A stretch of DNA of 64,000 nt from JBBQZP01 sp038207585 (GTDB lineage Bacteria; Pseudomonadota; Alphaproteobacteria; Rhodobacterales; Rhodobacteraceae). The position numbers and the translations under genes are program-made. Shown here piece after piece: positions 8,204 through 17,333 of this stretch (positions are counted from its first letter, which is position 1; the number at the start of each line of letters is the position of its first letter). The notes under the pieces are model-generated. The model was not told the DNA's origin and made no database searches. It saw only the letters and a list, made by a program, of their open reading frames with translations. The stretch spans positions 1 through 64,000 of the forward strand of contig JBBQZP010000005.1 of NCBI GenBank assembly GCA_038207585.1, given 5' to 3'.

Positions 8204-8956
8204 ATGACAGACAAACCCGACGCAACAACCCATTTCGGCTTTCAGACCGTGCCCGAGGGCGACAAGGCCGGAATGGTCCACGGCGTCTTTTCCCGCGTCG
8301 CGTCACGCTATGACGTGATGAATGATGTGATGAGCGTGGGCATCCACCGTCTGTGGAAAGACGCGATGATGGATTGGCTGGCACCGCGCGCCGGGCAAAA
8401 GCTGCTGGATGTGGCGGGTGGCACGGGCGATATCGCATTCCGCTTTCTGCGCCGTGCCGAACGGGCGCAAGCGGTTGTGCTGGATATGACCGAAGCGATG
8501 TTGGTCGAAGGGCGGCAACGTGCCGAAAGCGCGCGGCTGGCCGATCAGCTTGATTGGGTGGTGGGCGATGCGATGGCGCTGCCCTTCGCCGCCAATTCGT
8601 TCGACGTTTACACAATCAGCTTCGGCATCCGCAACGTGACCCGCATTCAGGATGCGCTGACCGAAGCCTACCGCGTGCTACGCCCCGGCGGGAGGTTGAT
8701 GGTGCTGGAATTCAGCCAGCTTCCCAACCCCGCGATGCAATGGGCGTACGACCGCTATTCGTTCAACGTGATCCCGGTGATGGGGCAGATCGTGGCGGGC
8801 GATCGCGACTCCTATCAGTATCTGGTGGAAAGCATCCGCAAATTCCCCGATCAGGAAACCTTTGCCACCATGATCCGCGCGGCGGGGTTTGATCAGGTCA
8901 AGTTCCGCAACCTGACGATGGGTGTCGCGGCCCTTCATTCGGGGTGGAAAATCTAG
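8204..8956 (+). CDS. ubiE: Ubiquinone/menaquinone C-methyltransferase UbiE
   Basis: A 250-residue SAM-dependent methyltransferase of ubiquinone synthesis, which methylates the C2 position of the benzoquinol ring. The UbiE signature YDVMNDVMSVGIHRLWK is at residues 36-52, SAM motif I LDVAGGTGD at about 68-76, and the second signature is in ISFGIRNVTRIQDAL. Its TAG stop is followed directly by the GTG of ubiB, so the two are cotranscribed and probably coupled. Confidence 0.96.
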   Translation: MTDKPDATTHFGFQTVPEGDKAGMVHGVFSRVASRYDVMNDVMSVGIHRLWKDAMMDWLAPRAGQKLLDVAGGTGDIAFRFLRRAERAQAVVLDMTEAMLVEGRQRAESARLADQLDWVVGDAMALPFAANSFDVYTISFGIRNVTRIQDALTEAYRVLRPGGRLMVLEFSQLPNPAMQWAYDRYSFNVIPVMGQIVAGDRDSYQYLVESIRKFPDQETFATMIRAAGFDQVKFRNLTMGVAALHSGWKI

Positions 8957-10486
8957 GTGCGCGGCCCGCACAACATCATCCGGCTGGTCCGAACCCTTGC
9001 CACGCTGGAGCGGACGGGCGGCATCGGCGTCGTGCTGGATGCGTTTCATGCAACCCCGCGCTTGCGTCTGGTGGCGCATATTCTTGGCTGGCCGTTCAAA
9101 TGGCTGGGGCTGAAAGGCGACCCGGCCCTGCCCCCTGCGACCCGTGCGCTGACGGCCCTTGGCCCCGCCTATATCAAGTTCGGGCAGGTGCTTTCGACTC
9201 GGCCCGACATTGTGGGCGACGAGTTAGCGCTGCAACTGAAGTATCTTCAGGACAAGCTGCCGCCGTTCCCCATCGCCGTCGCCAAGCAGATGATCGAGGC
9301 CGAATTGCTGGTGCCTGTCGATCAGATCTATTCCGAGTTCTCCGAACCCGTGGCCGCCGCCTCCATCGCACAGGTCCACAAGGCGCGGCTGACGCACAAT
9401 GGCCAGCAGGTCGCAGTCAAGGTGCTGCGTCCCAACATCGAACGCGCGTTCCGCAAGGATATCGACGCCTTCTATCTTGCTGCCCGGATCATCGAACTTC
9501 TGGCCCCCGCCGCCCGCCGCCTGCGCCCCATGGACGTGATCACGCATTTCGAAGGGGTTGTGCTGCAAGAGCTTGATCTGCGGCTGGAATCGGCGGCGGC
9601 GGGCGAGTTTGCCGCCAACACCGAAAAGGATGCAGGCTTTCAGGTGCCGTCGGTCGTATGGGATTATTCGGGCCGTCAGGTGATGACGCTGGAATGGGCA
9701 GAAGGCACCAACATGGCCGACAATGTCGCCATTGATGCCGCAGGTCACGACCGCCGCGTTTTGGGTGCGCGCGTGCTGCAACTGTTCCTCAGCCACGCTT
9801 TGCGCGACGGCTATTTCCACGCCGATATGCATCAGGGCAACCTCAAGGTCGCGGCGAACGGCAACATCATCGCCTATGATTTCGGCATCATGGGGCGGCT
9901 GGATGAATACACCCGCCGCGTTTATGCCGAGATTCTGTTCGGTTTCATCCGCAAGGATTACCGCCGCGTCGCCGAGGTGCATTTCGAGGCTGGCTATGTG
10001 CCCGCCGACCGCGACATCGACGAATTCGCCCGCGCTTTGCGGGTGGTGGGAGAGCCGATCTTTGGCATGGATGCCAGCCGCATCTCGATGGCGCGGTTGC
10101 TGAGCTATCTGTTCGAGGTGACTGAACGGTTCGGCATGGAAACCCGCACCGAACTCATCCTTTTGCAACGCACCATGGTGGTGGTCGAAGGTGTCGCGCG
10201 CGGTCTTGATCCGCACATCAACATCTGGCAGGTCGCGCGGCCCATTGTTGAGGGTTACATCAAGGAAAACATCGGGCCCAAGGCGCTGTTGCGTGACCTT
10301 GGCAAAACCGCGCTGGTTCTGGCGCGATTTGCTCCGAAACTTCCGCGTCTGATGGAAGAACAACTGATCCGCCAAAGCGAAAAACCGGTTCCCATCGTGA
10401 TCCGGCGGCCAACACATCCGCTGATCTGGATGGTGGCGGGGGCGGGCCTGCTTGCGGCGGGGATCTGGCTGGGCAAGCTTATTTAG
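8957..10486 (+). CDS. ubiB: UbiB/ADCK-type atypical kinase for ubiquinone synthesis
   Basis: A 509-residue membrane-associated protein-kinase-like ATPase needed for ubiquinone synthesis. The family KxGQ motif is in YIKFGQVLSTRPD (residues 74-77), with the kinase-like catalytic loop HADMHQGNLKV and the metal-binding AYDFGIMGRLD. A hydrophobic segment at the extreme C-terminus (about residues 486-508) anchors it in the membrane. It starts with GTG immediately after the ubiE stop. Confidence 0.95.
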   Translation: MRGPHNIIRLVRTLATLERTGGIGVVLDAFHATPRLRLVAHILGWPFKWLGLKGDPALPPATRALTALGPAYIKFGQVLSTRPDIVGDELALQLKYLQDKLPPFPIAVAKQMIEAELLVPVDQIYSEFSEPVAAASIAQVHKARLTHNGQQVAVKVLRPNIERAFRKDIDAFYLAARIIELLAPAARRLRPMDVITHFEGVVLQELDLRLESAAAGEFAANTEKDAGFQVPSVVWDYSGRQVMTLEWAEGTNMADNVAIDAAGHDRRVLGARVLQLFLSHALRDGYFHADMHQGNLKVAANGNIIAYDFGIMGRLDEYTRRVYAEILFGFIRKDYRRVAEVHFEAGYVPADRDIDEFARALRVVGEPIFGMDASRISMARLLSYLFEVTERFGMETRTELILLQRTMVVVEGVARGLDPHINIWQVARPIVEGYIKENIGPKALLRDLGKTALVLARFAPKLPRLMEEQLIRQSEKPVPIVIRRPTHPLIWMVAGAGLLAAGIWLGKLI

Positions 10487-10540
10487 GGCGCACATGTTGC
10501 GGCGGGCACTGGGCGGCCGCCCAAGAAAGCAGCGCCGCGC

Positions 10541-10570
10541 TTGACAGAGCACTGTTTTGAACGCCCTAAT
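10541..10570 (+). promoter_or_regulatory. Promoter candidate for the ABC importer operon
   Basis: TTGACA, 18 bases, CCTAAT, about 60 bases ahead of the solute-binding protein start. The -35 is perfect and the -10 is moderate. Confidence 0.5.
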
Positions 10571-10633
10571 CCTTGGATGCGACGCGGCGTACCCGCGCGA
10601 GAAAATCAAAGAATTCCAACAAGGAGCGAACAC

Positions 10634-12229
10634 ATGTTCTTGAAGACGAAATTGTTTGCAGCAGCGGCCATTGCCGCGCTGATGGTCGCGACACCGATGC
10701 AGGTGATGGCCGAAACCCCGCCCGACACCTTCATTCAGGCCTGGACGCTGGATGACATGATCAGCCTTGATCCGGCCGAAGTGTTCGAGTTTTCCGCCTC
10801 GGAAATCCTTGGCAACAGCTACGAGCCGATCATTGGCTATGACATCAACGATGTCTCCAAGATCTTCGGCGTGGTCGCCGACACGTGGACGTTGTCGGAA
10901 GACGGCAAGACGATGTCCTTTACCGTCAAGCAGGGCAAGAAATTCGCATCCGGCAATGACATGGCCGCTGATGACGTGGTGTTCAGTCTGGTCCGCGCGG
11001 TCAAGCTGGACAAATCGCCCGCGTTCATTCTGGGCCAGTTCGGCCTTACGCCTGACAATGTGGAAACCATGGTCAAGCTGACCGGGGATTACAGCTTTGA
11101 TCTGACGATGGATCAGGCCTATGCGCCGACGTTCCTTCTGTATTGCCTGACCGCGACCGTGGCGATGGTCGTCGACAAGGACCTTGTGATGGAACACGAG
11201 GCGGACGGGGATTATGGCTACAACTGGCTGAAAACCAACTACGCAGGCTCTGGCCCGTTCACCATCCGCGAATGGCGCGCCAACGAGTCGGTCGTGATGG
11301 AACGCAACGACAATTACAGCGGCGAGAAGCCAACTCTCGCCCGCGCGATCTATCGCCACATCCCCGAGGCCGCGACCCAGCGTCTGTTGCTGGAAAAGGG
11401 TGACATCGACGCCGCCCGCGACCTGCTTCCCGAAGAGATCGAGGCTTTGTCGAAAGAACCCGACATCCAGATAGCATCCGGCATCAAAGGCACGATCTTC
11501 TATCTGGCGCTGAACCAGAAGAACGAGTTCCTGTCCAAGCCGGAAGTCCGCGAAGCGATGAAATATCTGGTTGATTATCAGGCCATTGCCGACACGATTG
11601 TCAAAGGCAAGATGGAGGTTCACCAGACCTTCCTGCCCAAGGGTTTCCTGGGTGAGCTTGACAGTAACCCCTATTCCCTGAATGTCGCCAAGGCCAAGGA
11701 ACTGCTGGCCGCCGCCGGTCTGCCCGATGGCTTTACCGTCACCATGGATACCCGCAACACGCCCGATGTGACCGCAATCGCGCTGGCCGTGCAGCAAACC
11801 ATGGCGCAGGCTGGCATCAAGCTGGAAATCATCCCCGGCGATGGTGGCCAGACGCTTGAGAAATATCGCGCCCGTACGCATGACATCTATATCGGCAACT
11901 GGGGCCCGGATTACCAAGACCCGCACACCAACGTGACCTTCGCGCGCAACCCCGACAACAGCGACGATGCGGCGGCCAAGCCCTTGGCATGGCGCAACGC
12001 GTGGGACATCCCGGAAATGACCGCAAAGGCAGATGCCGCCGTGCTGGAGCGTGATGCCGAAAAGCGGGCCGTGACCTATCGCGACCTTCAGGCCGAGCAT
12101 CAGAAAGTGTCGCCCTTTGTCATCATGTTCCAGGAAACCGAAGTGGCGGCCCTGCGCAAGAACGTGAAGGGCTATCTGTTCGGGCCGTCGTTCAATGACA
12201 ACACATTCCGCTTCGTCACCAAGGAATGA
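10634..12229 (+). CDS. ABC importer solute-binding protein (family 5, peptide/nickel class)
   Basis: A 531-residue periplasmic binding protein that delivers ligand to the two permeases downstream. The ATG at 10634 has an AAGGAG ribosome-binding site at 10621-10626 and is followed by a signal peptide of about 27 residues ending AMA-like (MQVMA before ETPPD). The family-5 pattern continues with the start of the mature protein (SLDPAEVFEF), TWTLSEDGKTMSFTVK and KFASGNDMAADDVVFS. Family members bind oligopeptides, dipeptides, nickel or other small ligands; the ligand is not evident here. It is the first gene of a five-gene operon with overlapping ends. Confidence 0.93.
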   Translation: MFLKTKLFAAAAIAALMVATPMQVMAETPPDTFIQAWTLDDMISLDPAEVFEFSASEILGNSYEPIIGYDINDVSKIFGVVADTWTLSEDGKTMSFTVKQGKKFASGNDMAADDVVFSLVRAVKLDKSPAFILGQFGLTPDNVETMVKLTGDYSFDLTMDQAYAPTFLLYCLTATVAMVVDKDLVMEHEADGDYGYNWLKTNYAGSGPFTIREWRANESVVMERNDNYSGEKPTLARAIYRHIPEAATQRLLLEKGDIDAARDLLPEEIEALSKEPDIQIASGIKGTIFYLALNQKNEFLSKPEVREAMKYLVDYQAIADTIVKGKMEVHQTFLPKGFLGELDSNPYSLNVAKAKELLAAAGLPDGFTVTMDTRNTPDVTAIALAVQQTMAQAGIKLEIIPGDGGQTLEKYRARTHDIYIGNWGPDYQDPHTNVTFARNPDNSDDAAAKPLAWRNAWDIPEMTAKADAAVLERDAEKRAVTYRDLQAEHQKVSPFVIMFQETEVAALRKNVKGYLFGPSFNDNTFRFVTKE

Positions 12230-13293
12230 CCGACACGCCGATCTCCGGAGCAGGGCCAAGTGTGCTGCCCCGGTTCCTTTCCAAAACGGCAAAGCTGGCG
12301 GCCACACTGGCCGTCACCTTTCTGGGGCTGCTTTTGGTCACCTTTCTGATCAGCCATGTGATCAGCGTTGATCCGGTTCTGGCCGTGGTCGGTGACCGCG
12401 CCAGCAAGGCCACCTATGACAAGATGTTTCTGGAGATGGGCCTGGACAAACCGCTTTATGAGCAGTTCCTGATCTACGTCCAAAAGGTTCTGTCCGGCAA
12501 TTTCGGTAATTCCTTCCTGACCAAAAAGCCCGTTCTGGGCGATCTGGCCCGCGCCTTTCCCGCCACGCTGGAGCTGGCCACGGTTGCCATCCTGATCGGC
12601 ACCCTGTTCGGCGTGCCACTTGGCGTACTGTCGGCAGTCAAAGAAGGTAAACTGGTGGATCAGGTCGTCCGCATCGTTGGCCTGATTGGCTATTCCGCGC
12701 CGATCTTCTGGCTTGGCCTTCTGGGCCTGTTGATCTTTTACGCGCAACTGGGCTGGATTTCCGGGCCGGGGCGCATTGATATCAGTTACGAATACTCGAT
12801 CCGCCCGGCGACCGGCCTGTTGCTGGTGGACAGTGCCATGCAGGGCGAGTGGGCGGCATTCGGAAACGCATTTTCGCACATCATCCTGCCCGCGTCGCTG
12901 CTTGGATACTATTCGCTGGCCTATATCAGCCGGATGACACGCAGCTTCATGCTGACGGAATTGTCGCAGGAATACATCGTGACGGCGCGGGTCAAAGGCG
13001 TGTCCGAGGCGCGGATCATCTGGGTTCACGCCCTGCGCAACGCGGCCGTGCCGTTGGTGACGGTGATCGCCCTTAGCTATGCGGGGCTGCTGGAAGGGTC
13101 AGTGCTGACCGAAACCGTTTTCGCTTGGCCGGGACTGGGGCTTTACCTGACAAACAGCCTGCAGGTGGCCGACATGAACGCGGTTCTGGGCGGCACACTG
13201 CTGATCGGCGCGATATTCATCGGGCTGAACCTGCTGTCCGACGTGCTTTACACGCTGCTGGACCCCCGCGTGCGCCGGGGGGCCGACGCATGA
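12226..13293 (+). CDS. ABC importer permease, DppB-like
   Basis: A 355-residue inner-membrane permease with about six helices. The EAA-type ATPase-contact loop is ARVKGVSEARIIWVHALRNA in the C-terminal half. N-terminal features are typical of DppB/OppB (VTFLISHVISVDPVLAVVGD). It overlaps the binding-protein gene by 4 bp (ATGA), showing translational coupling, and overlaps the second permease likewise. Confidence 0.92.
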   Translation: MTDTPISGAGPSVLPRFLSKTAKLAATLAVTFLGLLLVTFLISHVISVDPVLAVVGDRASKATYDKMFLEMGLDKPLYEQFLIYVQKVLSGNFGNSFLTKKPVLGDLARAFPATLELATVAILIGTLFGVPLGVLSAVKEGKLVDQVVRIVGLIGYSAPIFWLGLLGLLIFYAQLGWISGPGRIDISYEYSIRPATGLLLVDSAMQGEWAAFGNAFSHIILPASLLGYYSLAYISRMTRSFMLTELSQEYIVTARVKGVSEARIIWVHALRNAAVPLVTVIALSYAGLLEGSVLTETVFAWPGLGLYLTNSLQVADMNAVLGGTLLIGAIFIGLNLLSDVLYTLLDPRVRRGADA

Positions 13294-14201
13294 CCGCGCT
13301 GACCCGCCGCGAATGGCTGCTGTCTGATGCCCCCGCATCCCGTGCGCAGGCGCGCTGGGGGCAGATGTATCGCACTTGGGTTGCGCTGACGGCAAACAAG
13401 CTGGCGATGGTCGGGCTTTCCATCATCGTCGTGCTGATTTTGATGGCGATTTTCGCCCCGGTTCTTGCCCCGTACGACCCGATCCTGAGCGGCGATATCC
13501 GCACCGAAAGGCTGTTGCCGCCCTCATGGGATCATTGGATGGGCACCGATGATCAGGCCTTCGACATCTGGTCGCGCATCCTTTACGGCGCGCGGCTCAC
13601 ACTTCTGGTGGTGGCTCTGGTGGCCGTTATCGCCACGCCCATCGGGCTGTTGTTCGGTACTGCAGCGGGGTATTTCGGCGGTTGGGTCGATGTGGTTCTG
13701 ATGCGGATCACCGATATTTTTCTGGCCTTTCCGCGCCTGATTCTGGCGCTGGCTTTCGTATCCGCACTTGGGCCGGGGATCGAGAACGCCATCATCGCCA
13801 TCGCCATCACCTCATGGCCGCCCTACGCCCGCCTCGCCCGCGCCGAAACCCTGACCATTCGCGAAAGCGATTTCATCGCGGCGGCGCGGCTTCAGGGGGC
13901 ATCGGCATGGCGAATCCTGTGGGGCCATGTGACGCCCCTGTGCCTTTCATCGGTCATCGTCCGGGTCACGCTGGATATGGCGGGCATCATCCTGACCGCC
14001 GCCGGCTTGGGCTTTCTGGGCCTTGGCGCACGCCCACCACAGCCCGAATGGGGGGCCATGATCGCAGGCGGGCGGCGGTTCATCATTGATTACTGGTGGG
14101 TTGCCACCATGCCGGGCGCCGCGATTTTCATCGTGTCGCTGGGCTTCAACCTGCTGGGCGACGGATTGCGCGACGTGCTTGACCCAAAGGCCCGCAAATG
14201 A
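13290..14201 (+). CDS. ABC importer permease, DppC-like
   Basis: A 303-residue second permease of the importer. The ATG at 13290 overlaps the previous stop by 4 bp; the longer frame from 13125 lies inside the previous gene. It has the DppC/OppC N-terminal extension before the first helix, HWMGTDDQAFDIWSRILYGA in the periplasmic loop (a family signature), and the EAA loop AARLQGASAWRILWGHV. It works as a heterodimer with the upstream permease. Confidence 0.92.
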   Translation: MTALTRREWLLSDAPASRAQARWGQMYRTWVALTANKLAMVGLSIIVVLILMAIFAPVLAPYDPILSGDIRTERLLPPSWDHWMGTDDQAFDIWSRILYGARLTLLVVALVAVIATPIGLLFGTAAGYFGGWVDVVLMRITDIFLAFPRLILALAFVSALGPGIENAIIAIAITSWPPYARLARAETLTIRESDFIAAARLQGASAWRILWGHVTPLCLSSVIVRVTLDMAGIILTAAGLGFLGLGARPPQPEWGAMIAGGRRFIIDYWWVATMPGAAIFIVSLGFNLLGDGLRDVLDPKARK

Positions 14202-15022
14202 CCCTGCTGAGCGTTAAAAACCTGCGCGTCACCTTTCCCACCCGCCAAGGACCGGTTGAGGTGGTGCGCGGCGTATCGTTCGACCTTGGCCGTGAACGGC
14301 TGGGCATCGTAGGCGAAAGCGGATCTGGCAAATCGCAGACCGGGCGCGCCATTCTGGGCCTGACCCCCAGCCCCGGCAAGGCGACGGCGGATGTGCTGAG
14401 TTTCGACGGCATTGATCTGCGCAACGCCGATGCGCGGCTCTGGCGGTCACTGCGCGGCGTGCGGATGTCGATGGTGATGCAGGACCCGAAGTTCTCGCTG
14501 AACCCGGTAATGACCATCGGGCGGCAACTGATCGAGGCCGGGCGGCGCACCGTCAGCAAGGCCGAGGCGAAAGCGGCGGCGATGGCCATGCTGGAGGCGG
14601 TGCAGATCCGCGACCCCGAACGCGTGTTCAGCGCCTATCCGCACGAGCTTTCGGGCGGTATGGGCCAGCGCGCGATGATCGCAATGATGCTGATCACAGA
14701 GCCCGACCTTCTGATCGCGGATGAGCCGACCTCGGCCCTGGATGTGACCGTGCAGATCGAGGTTCTGCGTATTCTGGACCGTCTGGTGACCGACCGTGGC
14801 ATGGGTCTGATCTTTATCAGCCATGATCTGCGACTGGTCAGTTCGTTCTGTGACCGGGTATTGGTCATGTATGCCGGGCGCGTGGTTGAAGAAGTGAAGG
14901 CGTCTGATCTGGCACAGGCGCAGCACCCCTATACGCAAGGGCTACTTCGATGCTTGCCGCAGATCGAAGGCGGCGCACGTCCGTTGCCAACCTTGCAACG
15001 CGATGCGGAATGGGCGCGCTGA
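14198..15022 (+). CDS. ABC importer ATPase, DppD-like
   Basis: A 274-residue nucleotide-binding subunit. Walker A GESGSGKSQ is at residues 39-47, the signature is ELSGGMGQRAMIAM and Walker B is LLIADEPTSALD, with the H-loop in FISHDLRLV. It is shorter than many DppD proteins (about 320-330 residues) because the usual C-terminal oligopeptide-transporter extension is nearly absent. It overlaps the permease gene upstream (4 bp) and the next ATPase by one base (TGATG). Confidence 0.92.
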   Translation: MTLLSVKNLRVTFPTRQGPVEVVRGVSFDLGRERLGIVGESGSGKSQTGRAILGLTPSPGKATADVLSFDGIDLRNADARLWRSLRGVRMSMVMQDPKFSLNPVMTIGRQLIEAGRRTVSKAEAKAAAMAMLEAVQIRDPERVFSAYPHELSGGMGQRAMIAMMLITEPDLLIADEPTSALDVTVQIEVLRILDRLVTDRGMGLIFISHDLRLVSSFCDRVLVMYAGRVVEEVKASDLAQAQHPYTQGLLRCLPQIEGGARPLPTLQRDAEWAR

Positions 15023-15816
15023 TGGGGCTGATTGATATTAAGGGGCTGGAAGTCACGTTTGGCGGCGGTGCGGCCCCGGTGCGCGCCGTGCGGGGGCTGA
15101 CGCTTTCGGTGACCGAAGGCGAAAGCTACGGCATTGTCGGCGAAAGCGGATCGGGAAAATCAACCGTTCTGCGGGCGATTTGCGGGCTGGCCCCGACGTC
15201 GGGTGGCACGATTTCGCTGGACGGCACCGTACTGACCCGCCCCCGCACGCCCGAGTTTTACCGCCGCGTGCAGATGGTCTTTCAGGACCCCTACGCCTCG
15301 CTTCACCCGCGCCATACGGTGGACAGGGTGCTGGCCGAACCCTTGGCGATCCACGGGTTCTCCGACGCCGAACGCAGGATCGAATCGGCACTGACGGATG
15401 TCGGCCTTGGCACGGGTTTCCGCTTTCGCTATCCGCACCAGCTTTCGGGCGGCCAGCGCCAGCGTGTGGCGATTGCCCGCGCGCTGATACTGGAGCCGAA
15501 GGTTCTGCTGCTGGACGAGCCGACCTCGGCGCTTGATGCCTCGATTCAGGCCGAAGTGCTGAACCTTCTGGACCGCCTCCGGGGCGAACGGGGGCTGACC
15601 TATGTGCTTGTCAGCCACGATCTGGCGGTGGTGGCACATATGTGCGAACGGCTGACCGTCATGCAGCACGGCCTTGCGGTGGAGGAGCTGACCCGCGCCG
15701 ATCTGCAGGCGCGGCGGGCGCAAAAGGACTATACCCGCGCGCTGTTGTCGGCATCGGAAGGTTACCGCGCCGACGACCCGATGGCGGCAAGTTCCAGTTC
15801 GGCCGCACGGGCATAA
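15022..15816 (+). CDS. ABC importer ATPase, DppF-like
   Basis: A 264-residue second nucleotide-binding subunit. The ATG at 15022 shares a base with the stop of the previous gene. Walker A is GESGSGKST, the signature LSGGQRQRVAIARAL, Walker B LLLDEPTSALD and the H-loop VSHDLAVV. It pairs with the upstream ATPase to power the importer. The last 55 bases overlap the 3' end of the convergent phosphotransferase gene; its final residues are a low-complexity Ala/Ser tail. Confidence 0.92.
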   Translation: MGLIDIKGLEVTFGGGAAPVRAVRGLTLSVTEGESYGIVGESGSGKSTVLRAICGLAPTSGGTISLDGTVLTRPRTPEFYRRVQMVFQDPYASLHPRHTVDRVLAEPLAIHGFSDAERRIESALTDVGLGTGFRFRYPHQLSGGQRQRVAIARALILEPKVLLLDEPTSALDASIQAEVLNLLDRLRGERGLTYVLVSHDLAVVAHMCERLTVMQHGLAVEELTRADLQARRAQKDYTRALLSASEGYRADDPMAASSSSAARA

Positions 15817-16613
15817 TCAGCAGCGCCGCGTTCGGATTTCCAAAGGCAATGCGCCGCCATGCGCCAGTGCAGAATGGGGGCATAGGCGCGGTATCGCGCA
15901 ACAGTTCCGGCATCGGGATAGGCCGCCAGAAAATCAGCCGTTTCCGCTTTGGTCAGAACCGCGCCGCGATAAAGCCATTGCATTGCAGGCGACACAAACG
16001 CGGCAATATCCTCGATCGGGTCGCCCAAGGCAGGGCATTGCCAATCAATCAGGATCAGCCCCCGCGCGCCGACTATGATATTGCCGGGCACCGCATCACC
16101 GTGCAGCAACGATGGAGTCATCGGCATCGGCACACCCGGGTCGGGCGGCGGCGGCAACCGTTGTGCGCAGTCGGCAGCAATTCTGACGGCCGCAGCGATC
16201 AGGGCCGGGCCCGACATCGGCAGCGTGCGAAAACAGTCGGGCGCAAAGGGTGTTGCGTGCAGCCGGTGCAAAAGCCGGGCAACCGGGACTGTGCCTTCCG
16301 ACCAGATAGCCCCTGGAACATGATCATATGCGATCCATCCCGCCCCCTGCGCCCGCAACGTCGGTGCAAGGCCCATGGGCGCGCAAAGCTGCAGCGCCTG
16401 TGCCTCGGCCGCCGGATCGTTCGGAAAGAGCGGGCTTTGCGCATCCGCATCGAACATCTTGATCACCAGCCCGCCAACCCGCCAGACATGATTGCTGCGG
16501 CCGCCCGAAAGCGGCTTCCAGGCAAGCGCTGCAAGATCGGGCAGGCACGCCAGTACATCCCGTTGCAGTGCGGAATGTGACCGTGTGAAAGAAGCAGTCC
16601 GGCTGACGATCAT
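15762..16613 (-). CDS. APH/choline-kinase-type phosphotransferase
   Basis: A 283-residue protein with the aminoglycoside-phosphotransferase fold. The catalytic Brenner motif is LLHGDAVPGN and the metal-binding motif LIDWQCPALGDP. An N-terminal lobe (GGRSNHVWRVGGLVIKMF) carries the nucleotide-binding lysine. Chromosomal members of this fold phosphorylate choline, thiamine, sugars or similar small molecules; an antibiotic substrate should not be assumed. The ATG at 16613 is chosen over a TTG at 16619. It converges on the ABC operon with a 55-bp 3' overlap. Confidence 0.8.
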   Translation of the reverse strand: MIVSRTASFTRSHSALQRDVLACLPDLAALAWKPLSGGRSNHVWRVGGLVIKMFDADAQSPLFPNDPAAEAQALQLCAPMGLAPTLRAQGAGWIAYDHVPGAIWSEGTVPVARLLHRLHATPFAPDCFRTLPMSGPALIAAAVRIAADCAQRLPPPPDPGVPMPMTPSLLHGDAVPGNIIVGARGLILIDWQCPALGDPIEDIAAFVSPAMQWLYRGAVLTKAETADFLAAYPDAGTVARYRAYAPILHWRMAAHCLWKSERGAADYARAAELELAAIGSSAR

Positions 16614-16667
16614 GCCCAAAGGCCTAGCTGTCTTTCGCGGCTTTGCACAGGTCCTGCGTCCCGTTCC

Positions 16668-17321
16668 CTAGCTGCGCAACGCCGTCACATCAGCGGCGCG
16701 GACTTCGGCCCCGCCTTCCAGCACCAGCGTCGTGCCTCCCGGACCACCGCGCACTTCAGTGATGCGGGCATAGGCCTCAACCGGGGTGGTCGACAGAAGC
16801 TCTTGCCCGGAATAGCTTTCCAACTGGAATCTGTAAGTACCGGGCGGCAGAGGCTGGCCCCGCGCATCAAGCGGCTGCCAGTTCACGGCCGCGCGGGAAA
16901 CTGGCAGTTCTTCACGCGAAACAAGCGTGCCAAGGCTGTCATATACGCCCAGAATGGTGCGGTCCGCCCCGGATGCGGGCTTTGGCGACAGTGTGACGGG
17001 ATCTGTTTCCACCCGGACCGGTGCGGCACTCAGCGCCTCGCGCCCGACCCAGCTTGCCAGCTGCGCCATACCCATCAACCCGAATTCCGAACCAAGATTG
17101 CCAAGAAGTTCGTTGGTTTTCGTCTGCTGTTCCACCTGCGAAAAGGTGGCCAGTTGAACCGCATAATCCGCCGAATCAATCGGCTTGAGCGGATCTTGAT
17201 TCTTGAGCTGGGTCGTCAGCATCAACAAGAACGTGTCGAAATCCGAACTGATTGCCGATTTCGCCTTGTCTGGCGAAACCGTCGGCTGTGTCGTTGCGGC
17301 AAGGGTTTGGGCGATATCCAA
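16668..17321 (-). CDS. flgD: Flagellar hook-assembly scaffold protein FlgD
   Basis: A 217-residue hook-cap protein that sits at the tip of the growing hook and guides FlgE assembly. The conserved core is FLLMLTTQLKNQDPLKPID near residues 31-49, then ATFSQVEQQ, and the C-terminal half has the FlgD Ig-like region (GQPLPPGTYRFQLESYSG). The start is a TTG at 17321 with an AAAGGAC ribosome-binding site six bases before it. It lies 12 bp after fliK on the same strand, forming a hook pair. Confidence 0.92.
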   Translation of the reverse strand: MDIAQTLAATTQPTVSPDKAKSAISSDFDTFLLMLTTQLKNQDPLKPIDSADYAVQLATFSQVEQQTKTNELLGNLGSEFGLMGMAQLASWVGREALSAAPVRVETDPVTLSPKPASGADRTILGVYDSLGTLVSREELPVSRAAVNWQPLDARGQPLPPGTYRFQLESYSGQELLSTTPVEAYARITEVRGGPGGTTLVLEGGAEVRAADVTALRS

Positions 17322-17333
17322 GTCAAAGTCCTT

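Noticed and set aside
10511..10522. Palindrome GGGCGGCCGCCC after ubiB as a terminator
   Set aside because: It is a perfect palindrome without loop bases or a T-run, so it is not a convincing hairpin terminator.
9224..12307. A 1027-residue open frame on the minus strand
   Set aside because: It runs antisense across ubiB and the ABC binding protein, both clear genes, and its protein has no family features. High GC leaves long spurious open frames on the opposite strand.
15762..16613. Aminoglycoside resistance gene
   Set aside because: The fold is right but chromosomal members mostly act on metabolites. No mobile-element context or close resistance-gene signature is seen.
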